Shown here one piece after another: positions 1 through 11,518 of a DNA stretch of 64,000 bases. Source of the DNA: Lingula anatina (taxonomy: Eukaryota; Brachiopoda; Lingulata; Lingulida; Lingulidae); the NCBI RefSeq assembly GCF_001039355.2, contig NW_019775884.1, positions 62,001 through 126,000 on the forward strand, in the 5' to 3' direction. Position numbers and translations under genes: made by a program. Under the pieces are notes generated by a model. That model worked only from the letters and a program-made list of their open reading frames with translations, made no database searches and was not told the origin of the DNA. Each line of letters starts with the position of its first letter. The stretch's first letter is position 1.

Positions 1-847
1 TTAAAGAGTGGCTGCTTATGTTACTGCTGTTACTCGGTCTTACTGATTAAAATGCACAAAATTAGACAAAAGTACATTTTCTTCTGGATTCTAGTATTCT
101 AGTGTGCATGAGTGTAAAGCATAATACGATGCATATTCTATGCGGAAAGCGTGCTCACAAGATTGACGTCATGTTGAAATTTTTATGCTTATGTTCTAAT
201 GTTTTTACCCAGTATCGTGGACTTCCAGATATATTATTTACCTTGTTATATTTCTAAAATATATTATCATTAACCTAATCCTTCTTTGCATAACATTTAG
301 TTTGTTCATATGTTATAGCATTCTCATGTTCCTTAAATTAACCCTCATTAATTTGCAAGTCGTTATACATGAAGCTAAATTCAGACTTTTAAAATTGTAG
401 TTTTTTTCATTCACTCTAAGGGCCATTTTAATAAAAGTGTTGCAGTAAGACCCTAATACCGTGTAGCAATTTACAATGTTGAGAAGAATTTGATATGAAT
501 TGGGGCATCTTGGTTCATACGTGACAAGGTGTTCTACTGATTTCTCATTGCACTGTATCGACGCATTGGAGTTAACACTATACCTGTAGTAACAGCACTG
601 TGTTTCCCTTAACAACACAAGTCAAAAACTGATTCAAGACAATACAGCTAAACAACAAAGTAACGTATAAACGATGACCTTAAGCACTGTTTGATTATTT
701 CCACTGACTAGGACCTAAAATTTGTAATATTATTTATATTTAATCACACGCTATATTTACCTTGCGTTGAACGAAATGTATTGATTCACTTGCTTGACAT
801 ACGTGTCAAAAGTGTAGAACGTACCCCCCTCACCCCACCCCACCCCC

Positions 848-877
848 AACACACACACACACACACACACACACACA
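848..877. repeat. (AC)n microsatellite
   Basis: About 15 uninterrupted AC units, preceded by a C-rich run. Confidence 0.95.
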
Positions 878-2520
878 TTTCAGTCAGGTCAGTTCAGCGC
901 AGGTAGCGGGTGGACTCAGGGGATCTTATTGTCCTTTTTACGTTGAATGCATACCTACAAAGTATATAGTATTACATTGAAGGGCAAGAACCCAGTCAAC
1001 CGATGCTTGACTTCAATTATTGACTATATTTAAGATAAAAAGGAGCACTGCTTGATTCAAACTTTGAAAAGTGCTCACACTTGTTGAATACAGCAAAGTT
1101 TTCAGCTATGAAAACCGAGAGTGTGCAGTCAGCTACAACAACAGACCTGCCAGATTCCCAAACACAATTATTCCATAGGCATCCAGTACTAAAACATTTC
1201 ATGAGCATTTAAAATGAATTTTAAACAAACCTGTATGAAAATTGTCTTGATGTACCGAATAGCATAGAAACAAATGTTGTATTCTATCATCAAAATTTTT
1301 TTTCACAACATGGACTGTACCACCAAAATATATAAATATACATTATTATCACTATTATTTTTTCAACCTCTCCATCATAAACGTAATTGTTCTTTCCATA
1401 TTATCTACTCTTTTCCCCTCTCTGATTCAGTTATAACGCGTATTTGTGTATCACAGGGTAAAGACGTAATAGAAAAAAAGGTGTCACATGTCAAACATCC
1501 CACAACCATATATTGGCATAAAGTGTGTTTTACGTATTCAAGTGGCATGTAAAAATTAATCTTCCCATTGGGTTTTAGAATTCAACAATTTCTCCTTCCT
1601 AACACAGTTTAAAAACTTGTCTGGGAATAAAACTGGGAATTTTTGAATTCACTCAAGTCGGTATGAAATGTGGATTTCATAACTGAAAGACATCTACACA
1701 AATTGTTAAGAGTATTTTGTTGGAATTTCCTAAGGGAAAAAGCATAATTTTAATATGAAAAGACATCATAAGCCAAGTTAAATACATTGGTCTGAGGACA
1801 TATCGCTCTTAATTACCTTTCCCTGCTTGAGCCATCCATGTTTTTGCTATTTTTTAACCGTCACAGCTTGGGGGTGATCGGGATACCTGTACTACATGAG
1901 AACTGTTACCAGAACGAATCACTCCGTGATGCAACACAAATGTCAAACATAACAATCCTATTAGGTGATTTTGATGACAGCTACACGGTTTGAAAAGCGA
2001 CCTGTGCGGTATACGTAGGATTCTATGCTTGTCACGGAGACATGACATCTTACCTTAGTCGAACTTGGGCGACCTTATCTTTAGACAAAACCCGATAAGG
2101 GCAATGTGAATAAATAGGCCTATGTGATGAACAGCTAGTCCCCGGTGTCCGCAAACATTGCAGTTTTAGATATATATAAAGATTAAATAATGATTACAGA
2201 AATAAGGCTTTTTAATGGCTAAAAATCGGTCAGGTCGAAAAAGGTAATATGTTTCCAAAATATGTTAGCTTTAAGTGTTAGGGATGAAAATCATCTATTT
2301 CATGATTTCAGTCCAAAACCGTTGTACTGTAAGAACGTTTACGTTTTATCAAGAGATGCTGGCATATTTCAGATAGTAATGTTGACAAAAACAGAACGCG
2401 GTTGCCAGAGACATCTAGGTTCACACGTGTCAAAGAGCTGCATTGATTTGACCTTGTTCAATATCAAGACATGTGCGCCAACTCTATTATTAGCAACGGC
2501 ACCCAGTTTCATTAGGGTCG

Positions 2521-2709
2521 CATTCAGAGGATGACTGCAGACCTACTGATCCGTGGACTAAATATGGCCGAACCCACATAAAATGAAGCCGTTTAATCCC
2601 TTGATAGTCTCACCGCCTCCACACGCACCATTACAGTTAAAAACGGTTTATTTCCCAAACCCCTGCAGGAACGGCGCGTGTGGAGGCTACAGTGCATATA
2701 GAATACCCT
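2521..2709. mobile_element. Degenerate MITE, family M3 (relic)
   Basis: This resembles the better-preserved element at 46639-46852. Shared pieces, in the same order, are CATTCAGA at the left edge, then TGATCCGTGG, AAATATGG, a TAATCC..TGATAGTCTC block, a CCTCCACACGC block, GCGCGTGTGGA and an ATAGAAT-type right edge. It has no coding capacity. The resemblance is patchy, so this is an old copy and both edges are approximate. Confidence 0.55.
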
Positions 2710-3726
2710 ATTGCAGCACCAAAAGGTAAATACATAAATAAGAATGCACAATATACAATAAAGGGATAACAACTCGTGTTCGATATTCCACATTAAATAC
2801 ATCGTAAATAACAGACAGAAATATTATAATTTCTATTTTTCGACCAAAACGCAATTGTCTCAATTGTTCTTAGAATTGTGTTTGCTACTAGACCACGTGG
2901 AACTGCATGCAAAGATGTCTAGTCTTAGACTGCATTCCTAGAGATTTAGGAGAATGTATGCAGCATTATATGAATAAATTGAACTTAAATTCATTTAAAT
3001 TCTGTTTATTTTCTTCTGTTGTCTTCTACATGGTATTAAATGCATGTGATATTCCTCCGCCAAGAAGGTTGTGTTTTCACTTCCGTTTGACTGTCTTTCA
3101 CCCGCTTAACTCGGAAAGACTTACGGATGGATTTTGATGATATTTTAGGATACATGTAGATCTGCTTTGTCGGAGGTTTCCGCTCTCTGGGTGTTTTCAT
3201 TATTTTTTTTTTAATTAGTAATTGCACTCTATATATGGTCTACCCTTTGTCACGGATTTAATCCACGTAAACAATTTAAACAATGGAAACAATTTAAACC
3301 ATGGTAACTATCTAGTGTCAATTATGGAAACATCTAGTAAAAGTTCTTCATTTCGATATACCCTTGTGAAATGTCAGAAATACGCCTGTTTAAAATAATC
3401 ACGATTCGTTTCAAAATGATTCATTTAATTAGGAAAACTGCGTAGATATCAAATTCAGTTGTAGGGAGCTAGCGCTCATCGATGGTTAATGGTGGAATAT
3501 TTTTTCTACAGGAAATGCCGTATGAAATAATTTAAATAAGCTCCCCTTAACGTACAATGTAACGCAGGGTTTTGAAAACTGGCATTTATTATGGTCAAAA
3601 TATGAACGCGCTCTCACTCACAAAGATACACACAAGTATTTCCATTTGTTTAAAACTGAGCGCTTGGTTTTGTCTCTCTTCCTTTTTAAAGGGGCTTAAA
3701 GTCAGAGGTGGGGATTCCGCCCGCCC

Positions 3727-3772
3727 CTCTCTCTCTCTCTCTCTCTCTCACAATCTCTCTCTCTCTCTCTCT
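3727..3772. repeat. (CT)n microsatellite, interrupted
   Basis: Two CT runs (about 3727-3749 and 3754-3772) separated by ACAAT. Confidence 0.95.
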
Positions 3773-4976
3773 AGAATCGCCGCCATGCCCCCTCCCAACC
3801 CGTGAGCCCCTTAATGTGCATCGCAGTTTGGGGAAATAAACGATCACATAGATATGATTGGTTTAATAGGGTGCTTTTAAATGGACACTATAATATCCGG
3901 TTAACTTAATACCGGAGTCAGTTTAGTGACCATTAACTTAAATGCAATTTTAACAACTGAAATTAACAACGTTGTCTGGTAATATCTGTTCGTCCATTAT
4001 CTAGTTCAATACATACATCGGGCCTTAGATTTTTTATATTTCATTTTATAACAAAGTAATATGCTACCCAATATCGTCGAGAATATTAACGCCCTGTGAA
4101 CCCGTTTAATATTGATGAAATCTTTAATTCTTGACACCTCGAGTGCAATTCACTGGTTTACAGCTACATTACTAAAAATAGAATTAAAAGGATATTGTTG
4201 ATAAAATGCTCCTCTGTACATCTAAATGCTGTAACCAGTAACCGGTTGGTCATGATTAATTGTTCCTATAAACAGAACATGTTGTACATTCAGTCTATGA
4301 TTTCTGTATCGTGTTTCCTCAAGTTACCATCCACTGGCCCTGAAATGTAACAAAAATAAATGTTAACCAACAAAACTAAAACTATAATGCGCTCGGGCGG
4401 GAACAATTTTAGAAAACAGAATAGATCTATTTTTCTCCATCAACCAGCTGACTCAAAGCTTGTTCGAATAGATGGCGGTGGTGTAGCTCACAGATGTTGT
4501 TATATTGTCGTTTTTAATTCCACATATGTTATTTAAGGTGTTCAGAGCAAGAACTTTTAAAAAATTAAACATTTTCCTGGAAGTTTCAGCATTTTGTCTG
4601 TATCACACACAAAATCAACAATCAAAATAATAATGATAATTATTAAAATAAATGAATAAAATATGATTTAAAAGAAACGTTGATGAAATCGCGATCTATA
4701 AACTCGTTTTTTTTTTATTTTTATTAGTAAATTATTCCATTGGCACGTTGTCACGCTTTAATTGCACCGTCCTTTACTCTATAAAGAGAGCGGCTAAAAA
4801 CAAAAACTTAGAATTCAGTCGAAGTTCTGGTGACAGTTTAGGACATGATAAACTTGGTGAATAAGGGGAAATGTGTTGACATTTGCCAGATATCTATATC
4901 TCCGCATCTACTTTGTAAAGACCAAACACTCACTTTATGTTTAAGAAATAAAAGTAATAAAAACGCCCACCTCCCA

Positions 4977-5414
4977 TTAGGTTTTCTTGTCCAATGAAAT
5001 AACGTGATCAGTACAGGTTGAGTTTTGGCAGTTCGGTGCCTCGTCACAGCTACATCCACAGGTGACATAAAACATCCAGGGTTGGCCCGGTTGTACAGGG
5101 ATGAAAGATAACGTGGCATAACTTGCACCAGCGTTACACAGGTCATTATATGTTGCATTCAAAGACGGTACCACAGGACATTCAGCCTCTGGGGTCAGGC
5201 AACTGCACGAGCTTAATTTCCCCGATGGAGAGTCGTCGTGTTCCCATTTCAAAACGGGACGTGGGTCGTTCTTGAGGCCCGACATCTTGCAGAAGTTCTT
5301 CACGTCCCATGGAGCGTTTGCAAATGGATCTGGAGTTGTGTTCGGTGGCAGGGTTGCTGACAGAACTGCCCCTGCGAATACGGCGACTGCGGTCACGTAG
5401 AATATACCAGGCAT
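4977..5414 (-). CDS. Small secreted cysteine-rich protein (unrecognised family)
   Basis: A single uninterrupted frame encodes 145 aa. I chose the ATG at 5414-5412 because it begins MPGIFYVTAVAVFAGAVLSA, a typical signal peptide with an h-region of about 12-15 residues and a likely cleavage after the ALSA motif. The frame opens upstream to 5486, but that extension (YIVCPLTKHHYK..) spoils the signal peptide. The mature part has ten cysteines, an even number, including a CSC pair and a CGCSC cluster, so several disulfides are likely. It has two likely N-glycosylation sites (NAT, NST) and a proline-rich start (TLPPNTTPDP). There is no transmembrane helix after the signal. I do not recognise the family and assign no function. 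The composition fits an extracellular protein. A strong stop (KKT then TAA) closes the exon. The gene may have an untranslated 5' exon that I cannot see. Confidence 0.7.
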   Translation of the reverse strand: MPGIFYVTAVAVFAGAVLSATLPPNTTPDPFANAPWDVKNFCKMSGLKNDPRPVLKWEHDDSPSGKLSSCSCLTPEAECPVVPSLNATYNDLCNAGASYATLSFIPVQPGQPWMFYVTCGCSCDEAPNCQNSTCTDHVISLDKKT

Positions 5415-5908
5415 CTTTCTGGTCGTTCGTTTCCAACATACAAGAAGTTTATAATGATGTTTGGTCAATGGACAGACTATATACACAGATCATTACGCAG
5501 AGTTCTGACCAATATCATTATTATTATCATCAAATTTAAATGAAATAATCTGCAATGAACCGAAATTATCCAAAATGGAAGTGCTTTTGACATAAATCAA
5601 CTTTTGATAATTGTCATTTTCCGGTGCTACACACACTGGACAATAGAAGTGTCACCCCCTAACTCAGAGTAATAAAAGTAGGCAGATCTTGGGTAGTTAT
5701 AATGCCTGGTCTACTTATAATGTGACTAATGAGTATAAAACCGCTATACCATGAAATTGTATTGTTGGTCTTGTACATGTACAGCAAATGTTATTCCTGT
5801 CTTCCTCCAATATGGCAAGATACAGGCAATTATCTAACGGTTATAGGTGCAAGTTATTAACCTGAAGAGGCGGAATATAAGCAATGTCAGAATATCGATA
5901 CAATTGAA

Positions 5909-6996
5909 TTGTTCAGTCAGAGGGTCTGGTCTCGGTATAGAAACACTGGATCAAGAGACAAATTGCCTCTGATGGGTCGTCCAAGAAAAACCACTGGCCG
6001 TGAAGACCGACGACTGATTTTGATGTCCAGGTTGTCAAGGTTGGTTGTCAGGTTGTCAGTTGACAACACAGTGGAACAATTTCACACGTAAGAATGTGTC
6101 TGTGAAAATTGCTAGGCGTCATTAATTGTACAGCAGGGTAGCAAGACTGAACCCGCACGAAAATGCAGTAGTATCGAAGTAGCAAAGAAGCATTAACGCA
6201 GTAGAGGTGTGGAGCATATTTGCAGTAGAAATGCAGTATACCCTACTGCAATTCTACTTCAAAAATTGAATTGGTTTGTACAGAGGAGGAGCATAAATGC
6301 AGTAGATTAGCAGCATGATAGAAGCATGTTTCAAATATGCTAATTAGCTCCCACATCGAAGCAGATTTGAAGCATGTTTGCAGTATGATTGCAGTACTCT
6401 ACTGCGCTGGAGTATCTACTTCGTTTTGTGCGGGAAACCTCTTATATCGTTACAAAACAGGCAACGTAGAGTGAACTAGGGTCAACAGGATCTGAAACTG
6501 GACAGTCCATGACAATTGGTCCTATATATATTTTTTTTCTGATGAGTGTCGCTTTGGTCTGACCTCTGACGACAAACGGGTACGATGCTGGCGAGCTGCT
6601 GGTAAAGCATTTGAACCACGAACCCGGAGCAGCATATTCATCATGGTGTGGGGCTGCTTCAGCATCCATGGCTTGGGCGAATTGATAGTGGTTGATGGAA
6701 ACATGAATCACTAGAAATATATCGATGTTTTGGAGTCAGGCTTGCTACCATCTATTACTAACATGTTTGGTGACAGAAATTATCCATTTGTTCACCAGGA
6801 TGACAATGCTCCTTGTCATAGGCCCAGAGCAGTTGATGATTGGTTTGACCAACAGGACATTCGCAGGGTGATGTGGCCTGCCCAGAGTCCGGATGCAAAC
6901 ATAATAGAAACTGTGTAGAATGATATGTCAAAACTTTTGACAAATGCCCGTCTAACCAGCAGAGAAACTCTGTTATATTCAGTGTTTCAGGCTTGG
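5909..6996 (+). pseudogene. Tc1-type transposase (disrupted)
   Basis: The first block (about 5909-6040) is the DNA-binding helix-turn-helix and linker typical of Tc1 transposases: VWSRYRNTGS, then GRPRKTTGREDRRL. The second block (about 6535-6996) is the DDE catalytic domain: FSDECRFGL, RCWRAAGKAFEPR, IFIMVWGCFS, then FVHQDDNAPCHRPRAV, then MWPAQSPDANIIE, which carries the second and third acidic positions. The gene is broken by a 283-bp MITE between the blocks, by an in-frame stop after the GNMNH motif (about 6715), by a stop after the IIETV motif (6916-6918), and by frame shifts upstream of the catalytic domain. It cannot make an active enzyme. Confidence 0.9.
6152..6434. mobile_element. 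MITE, family M2, nested inside the Tc1 element
   Basis: The ends are CCCGCACGAAAA and, on the right, TTCGTTTTGTGCGGG: imperfect inverted termini. The segment splits the transposase frame between an RLN motif and a KPLISL motif, a junction that reads naturally when the segment is removed, so it inserted after the Tc1 element. A second, right-truncated copy sits at 27621-27775. The interior is unusual, being built from many short GCAGTAG/GCAGTAT and AGCAT words. The target duplication appears very short (about AA) and is not certain. I cannot assign a superfamily. Confidence 0.8.
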
Positions 6997-7439
6997 GCCA
7001 GCATAAGCCCCTAACGCAACAGACAATTATATGTATCCTTGCCTCGTAGACTGGCACCTATTATTAGGTCACGTGGTTATGTCACTAAGTACTAATTTTG
7101 GACTTGAAACTGCATATTTTGGTAGAATGTATATTTTGTTCTCATATTGTGATTTTTTTGTGAAATTTGATGTTAATAAAATGATACCAGGAGCATATCA
7201 TTCCACAGTCATTTATCTCCCCCATAGTATTGGTTCAGTAGGGGTGACACTTCTATTGTCCAGTGTGTGTATATTGGTTTCTGGTCAACAATAGTGTACA
7301 ACAGAAAATCGCCAGTCCGCAACAAAATGTACCAGTTCAAGAGCACAATTTAAGTTAGGTATGAATTTATCCAAGAAAACCACGATAAACCTCATTGGCC
7401 CAAACTTAAAAGGACCCCCTCCCCCCCCCCCCAAAAAAA

Positions 7440-7444
7440 AATAA

Positions 7445-7499
<55 letters not shown>
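7440..7499. repeat. (AAAT)n microsatellite with preceding C/A tract
   Basis: About 14 AAAT units follow a run of Cs and a run of As (7418-7440). Confidence 0.95.
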
Positions 7500-7500
<1 letters not shown>

Positions 7501-7590
7501 ACAATCCCACTCAAATACAAACTTCTATGGTATCAATCGAGATAACCCAAAGTCAATGAAGTTAGCCCAAAGTTAACCGAGATAGCGCAA

Positions 7591-7648
7591 GTGTCTCGAT
7601 TCCATGGCCCCGTATCTCGAAATAGAATCGGTTATGGAATCGAGACAC
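7591..7648. repeat. Inverted repeat (15-bp perfect arms)
   Basis: GTGTCTCGATTCCAT at 7591-7605 is perfectly complementary to 7634-7648. The following bases (CGTGCGCAACATAGCAAA...GAGATACGGAGC) resemble one unit of the repeat at 13690-13905, so this is probably a remnant of the same family. Confidence 0.8.
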
Positions 7649-7820
7649 TAACGCTCGTGCGCAACATAGCAAACCTTACGAGATACGGAGCCCTGATCTA
7701 CTCAGTTACCATTCAGCCTTTGGCTATAAACACCTGGTTAGAACAGACTTCCACACAACAAGAGAGTCGTAATTAACCAATCAAAGATATAAGGGTACCA
7801 TTGCATTGTGTGAGAAGACT

Positions 7821-8768
7821 ATGGCATCTAAGCATAGTAAAGCAGAAAATAGAACAATGTCCAGGTTCCTCACAGGTGACAGTGAGAAAGCAAACAAAAA
7901 ATCACACACAACAGGTGGGAAGCCAAAAAGACCACATTCCGAGGTGGCCAACTCAAGCTCTGATGAAATACAATTACTAATGAATGAACTATCTGAAATA
8001 AAAAGTGAAATTCAGGAAACCATTAAAAAAGATAATCTGGAAAAAACAGTCTCTAGTGTTATAAACAAACTTCTTCAGAACTTCCAAGCAGAAATAAAAC
8101 ACATGTTGTCTGATTTAGAAGCAAAGTTTCAACAAAAAGTTGAGGAACTGAAAGTAGAGACTGAAAACCGCTCTGCAAATTTACAAGAGCAGGTTGATAG
8201 CCTCATGATGGAAAACAATAATTTGAAAGAGGTTCTAAGAGGTAAAGATAGGGAGATGAAAGATCTAAATGAAAGACTAAAACAAAATGAATACTCAACG
8301 AAAGAAGCCGTTCGCCTTAGTAATCATAATGAACAATACTCCAGAAAAACAAACATACGGGTGATCAATTTGCCAGAACAGAAGGACGAAAATCTCCGTG
8401 TGGTGTTTACCAACTTGCTAAAAAAGGAGTTGAAGCTTGCAATCCCTACCACGGACATCACAGCGATCCACCGTATACCAGGCAAACAGGGGCAGGTGAA
8501 ACCAGTGATCGTAAAACTAAAAAACACAGAAGTTAAAAAAACAATCATGAGGAAAAAGAAAGAACTTCAGTCTGGTGTGGGCATGTTTGACGATATAACC
8601 TTGAAAAACTTGACTCTCCTAAACAAGCTCAAACAGTATGAGGAGGTAGAAAGTGCCTGGTTTTTTAATTGTAACATTTTCTGTCAACTGAAAAATGGAA
8701 ATGGTCGCAGGATGAAAATTGACATTTGTGATAACTTAGACGAAAAACTTAAACTAAGGAAAACTTAA
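7821..8768 (+). CDS. LINE ORF1 protein (coiled coil plus RRM-like domain)
   Basis: This 315-aa intact frame is counted from the ATG at 7821; the frame is open a few codons upstream, but only from a TTG. The first ~65 residues are basic and serine-rich. Residues ~70-170 form a long coiled coil rich in E/K/L heptads. The block from NHNEQYSRKTNIRVINLPEQ on resembles the RRM-like domain of L1-type ORF1 proteins, including the conserved QYSRK..NIRV lead-in, and is followed by a basic C-terminal domain. In L1-type elements this protein binds the element RNA and acts as a chaperone. It is the only intact ORF of the element here. Its host role is none that I can see. It lies about 690 bp ahead of ORF2. 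Confidence 0.85.
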   Translation: MASKHSKAENRTMSRFLTGDSEKANKKSHTTGGKPKRPHSEVANSSSDEIQLLMNELSEIKSEIQETIKKDNLEKTVSSVINKLLQNFQAEIKHMLSDLEAKFQQKVEELKVETENRSANLQEQVDSLMMENNNLKEVLRGKDREMKDLNERLKQNEYSTKEAVRLSNHNEQYSRKTNIRVINLPEQKDENLRVVFTNLLKKELKLAIPTTDITAIHRIPGKQGQVKPVIVKLKNTEVKKTIMRKKKELQSGVGMFDDITLKNLTLLNKLKQYEEVESAWFFNCNIFCQLKNGNGRRMKIDICDNLDEKLKLRKT

Positions 8769-9440
8769 AGAACCAATTAAAAAATGTGAACAATAACTCA
8801 TAACTCTTAGCCCGATTATCATGAATGTGACTGCATATAGACATATGTTTACAATTATTATTATCATCTGTCTAACTTACTTCTATTATTAATGTTTTTA
8901 AGGTATTTATTCAGTCTTCTTTACTAAGATTCCTCGACTCAGGAGAAAGTGTACAGTGGTATGTACAGTTTAACTCTTCATTCACACTACTGAGACGAGG
9001 TGAGTCAAGCTGTGTTATACATTTTATAAAAAAGATTTCTCTTATGTTACAAGCAGCTTAAATGGCATTGATTTTACTGAAAAAAAGTATTTCATTTGTA
9101 TTATTCACTTTCATGTAGGATCTGTGTAGATTTATATATTCTATAATGAATAATGTGAACATACAGCATATTTGAACATCTGTCGGTTAAATAATTTCAT
9201 TTATGTGGTTTACATATTCGTGGTATGAATGGTTTGTCAATTCTGGTAGAATGAGTACAAGTGATCTACCGTATACGTGGGTGAATGGAAGTGAATTTGA
9301 TAATGCATTATACAGTATAACTGATATATATGTAGTTAAGTTACCCCTATTAGTTTGCAACAACGAAAGACTTAGATTTGATACGTCAGTACGAATTGCT
9401 ATACCTATACTTAGAATATGACTGTGCGATGTAAATTTAT

Positions 9441-9470
9441 TTTCTGCCGTATATACATATGCGGCAGAAA
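9441..9470. repeat. Near-palindrome over the LINE ORF2 start
   Basis: TTTCTGCCG (9441-9449) is complementary to CGGCAGAAA (9462-9470). The loop also pairs partially, and the ORF2 ATG (9459-9461) lies in it. It may fold in the element RNA. This is a structural observation only. Confidence 0.6.
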
Positions 9471-10850
9471 CCTGGTAGATATACACAAACCAAATCAAAT
9501 ATTAAAATATGCTCAGTAAATTGTAGGGGCCTTGGTGACCGAAATAAGCGGTTAGATGTGTTCAATTTCTTGCGGAAGAAATCCTTTTCCATCTACTGTC
9601 TGCAAGATACTCATAGTACATTATCTATGGAAACATATATAAGAGCTGAATGGGGTTTTAAATGCTTTGTCAGTCATGGAACCTCTAACTCAAGAGGAGT
9701 TGCAATACTGGTTAACAATAACTTTGAATATAAAATTAAAGAGGTTGAGAAAGACACTAGCGGAAACTTTATTGCTCTTAGTATGACAGTAGATGAAAAA
9801 GACATTTCACTCATAAATCTGTATGGTCCCAATAATGATTCACCTGAATTTTTCTTAAAAATACACGAGATAATAATGAAATTTGGAAATCAGGATCATA
9901 TTATTTGTGGGGACTTTAACTTAGTATTAAACCAAGAGAAGGACACGTATAACTATAAACATAAAAATAACCCCAAGACCTCTAATCAGCTTTATACCTT
10001 AAAGGTACATACGAACCGAGCATCGGTGGAGCGTGGATTCCCAGTAACACATGTAAACCACTTCTACTACATTCTTATATGACTCAAATAAATTTGACAT
10101 GCCAAGGGATAAACTGAATAGATCACTCGATCAGCCATAAAAGACCTTTAGACTGCTCCTTTCTTTAAATTTATGGTTGTAAATTTAACCTACTTCCGTG
10201 ACCTACTTTCTTGCCCCATTGACATACAGCTTAGAATACCAGCAGAAAAATCTGTTCAAACATCATTTTCGGGTAAAATTAAACAATGCCTTTTGGTAAT
10301 TCTCTTAGTTATACTACTTGAAACTATATGCTGGCATTTGGTTGGTTTCTGTGAGAAAAAATTGACTTTGTATGCATCTTTAATGGACTTGCATAACTGG
10401 CATGATACATGGAGGGAAATGCATGAGGAAGTTAGACAGTATACATGGCGGCAGCCTACGCCTTTCAAACAGGCAAGGTTAGATTATTTTATTGTTTCCA
10501 CAACCATTACAAACTTTATCGAAGATAGTCAGATTATTCCAGGTTATAAGAGCGACCACTCCATTATTACTCTGGACTTACAGTTAAATAGAAAAATTAA
10601 ACACGGAAAAGGTTTTTGGAAATTCAATAACTCCCACTTATATGAAAGTGAGTATGCCGATATGGTAAAGCAGATAATCAATGAAACTATCTTAGAGTAT
10701 GCAGCAGCGCCCTATAATAGAGATAACATACTGAATATTGACAGGCATTCTTTACAGTTTACTATAAGCGATGGGCTATTTCTCGAAACTCTTTTAATGA
10801 AAATTAGGGGGAAAACGATTGTTTTTGGTGCTAGGATAAAAAAAGAATAG
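9459..10850 (+). pseudogene. LINE ORF2: APE-type endonuclease domain, interrupted
   Basis: The ATG at 9459 starts the second LINE protein. Endonuclease landmarks are KICSVNCRGLGD, YCLQDTHS (conserved E/D metal ligand region), RGVAILVN, INLYGPN, IICGDFN (catalytic D/N), then after the insertion RLDYFIVS and PGYKSDHS (catalytic DH). A 377-bp insertion at 10003-10379 splits it. Removing that with one TTAA copy rejoins a YTL motif to an MDLHNWHDTWRE motif, which matches the family. Downstream of the DHS motif the frame reads through KGFWKFN and is lost near 10850. In L1-type retrotransposition this domain nicks the target DNA. It is non-functional here. Confidence 0.85.
10003..10379. mobile_element. 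Non-autonomous piggyBac-like insertion (TTAA target)
   Basis: The 377-bp segment is flanked by TTAA on both sides (9999-10002 and 10380-10383) and sits inside the LINE endonuclease. The inner termini are AGGTACATACGAA and, on the other strand, AGATGCATACAAA: 10 of 13 positions match as inverted ends. The uninterrupted LINE codons would themselves contain a single TTAA, so the insertion is precise. TTAA duplication is the signature of piggyBac. There is no transposase inside. Confidence 0.75.
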
Positions 10851-11292
10851 AGAGTCTGAGGAAAAACAAGTGGAAAACACTATAAACGACCTAGAGAATG
10901 ATCTTAAAAATGAGGCCGAATTAGACAAAAAAGAAGAAATTCTTGAAATGATAAATAAGGAATAGATGAAACTGGAAAATATAAGAAAAATAAAAGTTAA
11001 AGGTATAATGAAAAGATCAAAAGAAAGATGGATCGAATACGGAGAAAAACCATCAAAATATTTTTTGGCACTGGAAAATCGCAATTTTACAAATAAGTCA
11101 ATAACTAAACTGGTAACAGATAACGGAAGTATTCTTACTGAACAAAATGATATTCTCAAAGAAACCGCACGCTTTTACGAAAATTTATTTAAGAAACAAA
11201 ATCACGAATCAGTAGACATAAAAACTCGATTGGAAAATATTGAAACTCCAAAATTGACCGAAGCCGAAGCATCCTCACTCGAAGGAGAGATA

Positions 11293-11518
11293 GGGTGCTT
11301 TCCCAGAGATTTAGATCGATCTAAAGATTAAGTTTTAGATCGACCTAACTCCCTGGGGGTTCACGCTAAATTGCAGTCAGCCGAGCGGGCACCATAGTTA
11401 ATTACCCCCTTACAGCTTTTAGTAGGCGGGACAGACGCTTAAGCCGGCCAAGCTGACAGTAATCTAGTGAGACCCCCCACAGGGATAGATCGATCTAAAA
11501 ATCTATGGAAATGGGGTG
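11293..11518. mobile_element. MITE, family M1, inserted in the LINE RT
   Basis: This is the clearest copy of the commonest small transposon in the window. Left end GGGTGCTTTCCCAGAGAT, right end CTATGGAAATGGGGTG; TTAGATCGATCTA lies just inside the left end and ATAGATCGATCTA just inside the right. The arms are imperfect inverted repeats that could fold into one long hairpin. ATA is duplicated at 11290-11292 and 11519-11521, and dropping one copy restores the LINE reading frame exactly. A 3-bp A/T duplication would fit PIF/Harbinger, but the superfamily is an inference. There is no coding capacity. Confidence 0.85.

Larger units (their letters stand above)
1..4836. other. Non-coding stretch with microsatellites
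   Basis: I find no reading frame here with recognisable domains, splice structure or family resemblance. The short ORFs on both strands are AT-rich and look random. It holds an (AC)n run near 848-877, (CT)n runs near 3727-3772 and a degenerate MITE copy near 2521-2709. It could contain 5' or 3' UTR exons or regulatory DNA of neighbouring genes, which I cannot recognise from sequence alone. Confidence 0.6.
5630..7269 (+). mobile_element. Tc1/mariner-type transposon, full length but dead
   Basis: The element is 1,640 bp, bounded by near-perfect inverted termini of about 29-30 bp. The left end begins CACACACTGGACAATAGAAG and the right end is its reverse complement. A TA dinucleotide lies immediately outside each end (5628-5629 and 7270-7271), the hallmark target-site duplication of Tc1/mariner. 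The interior encodes a broken Tc1-type transposase and carries a nested MITE (6152-6434). Both ends being intact suggests it could still be mobilised in trans if a matching transposase existed. Confidence 0.92.
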
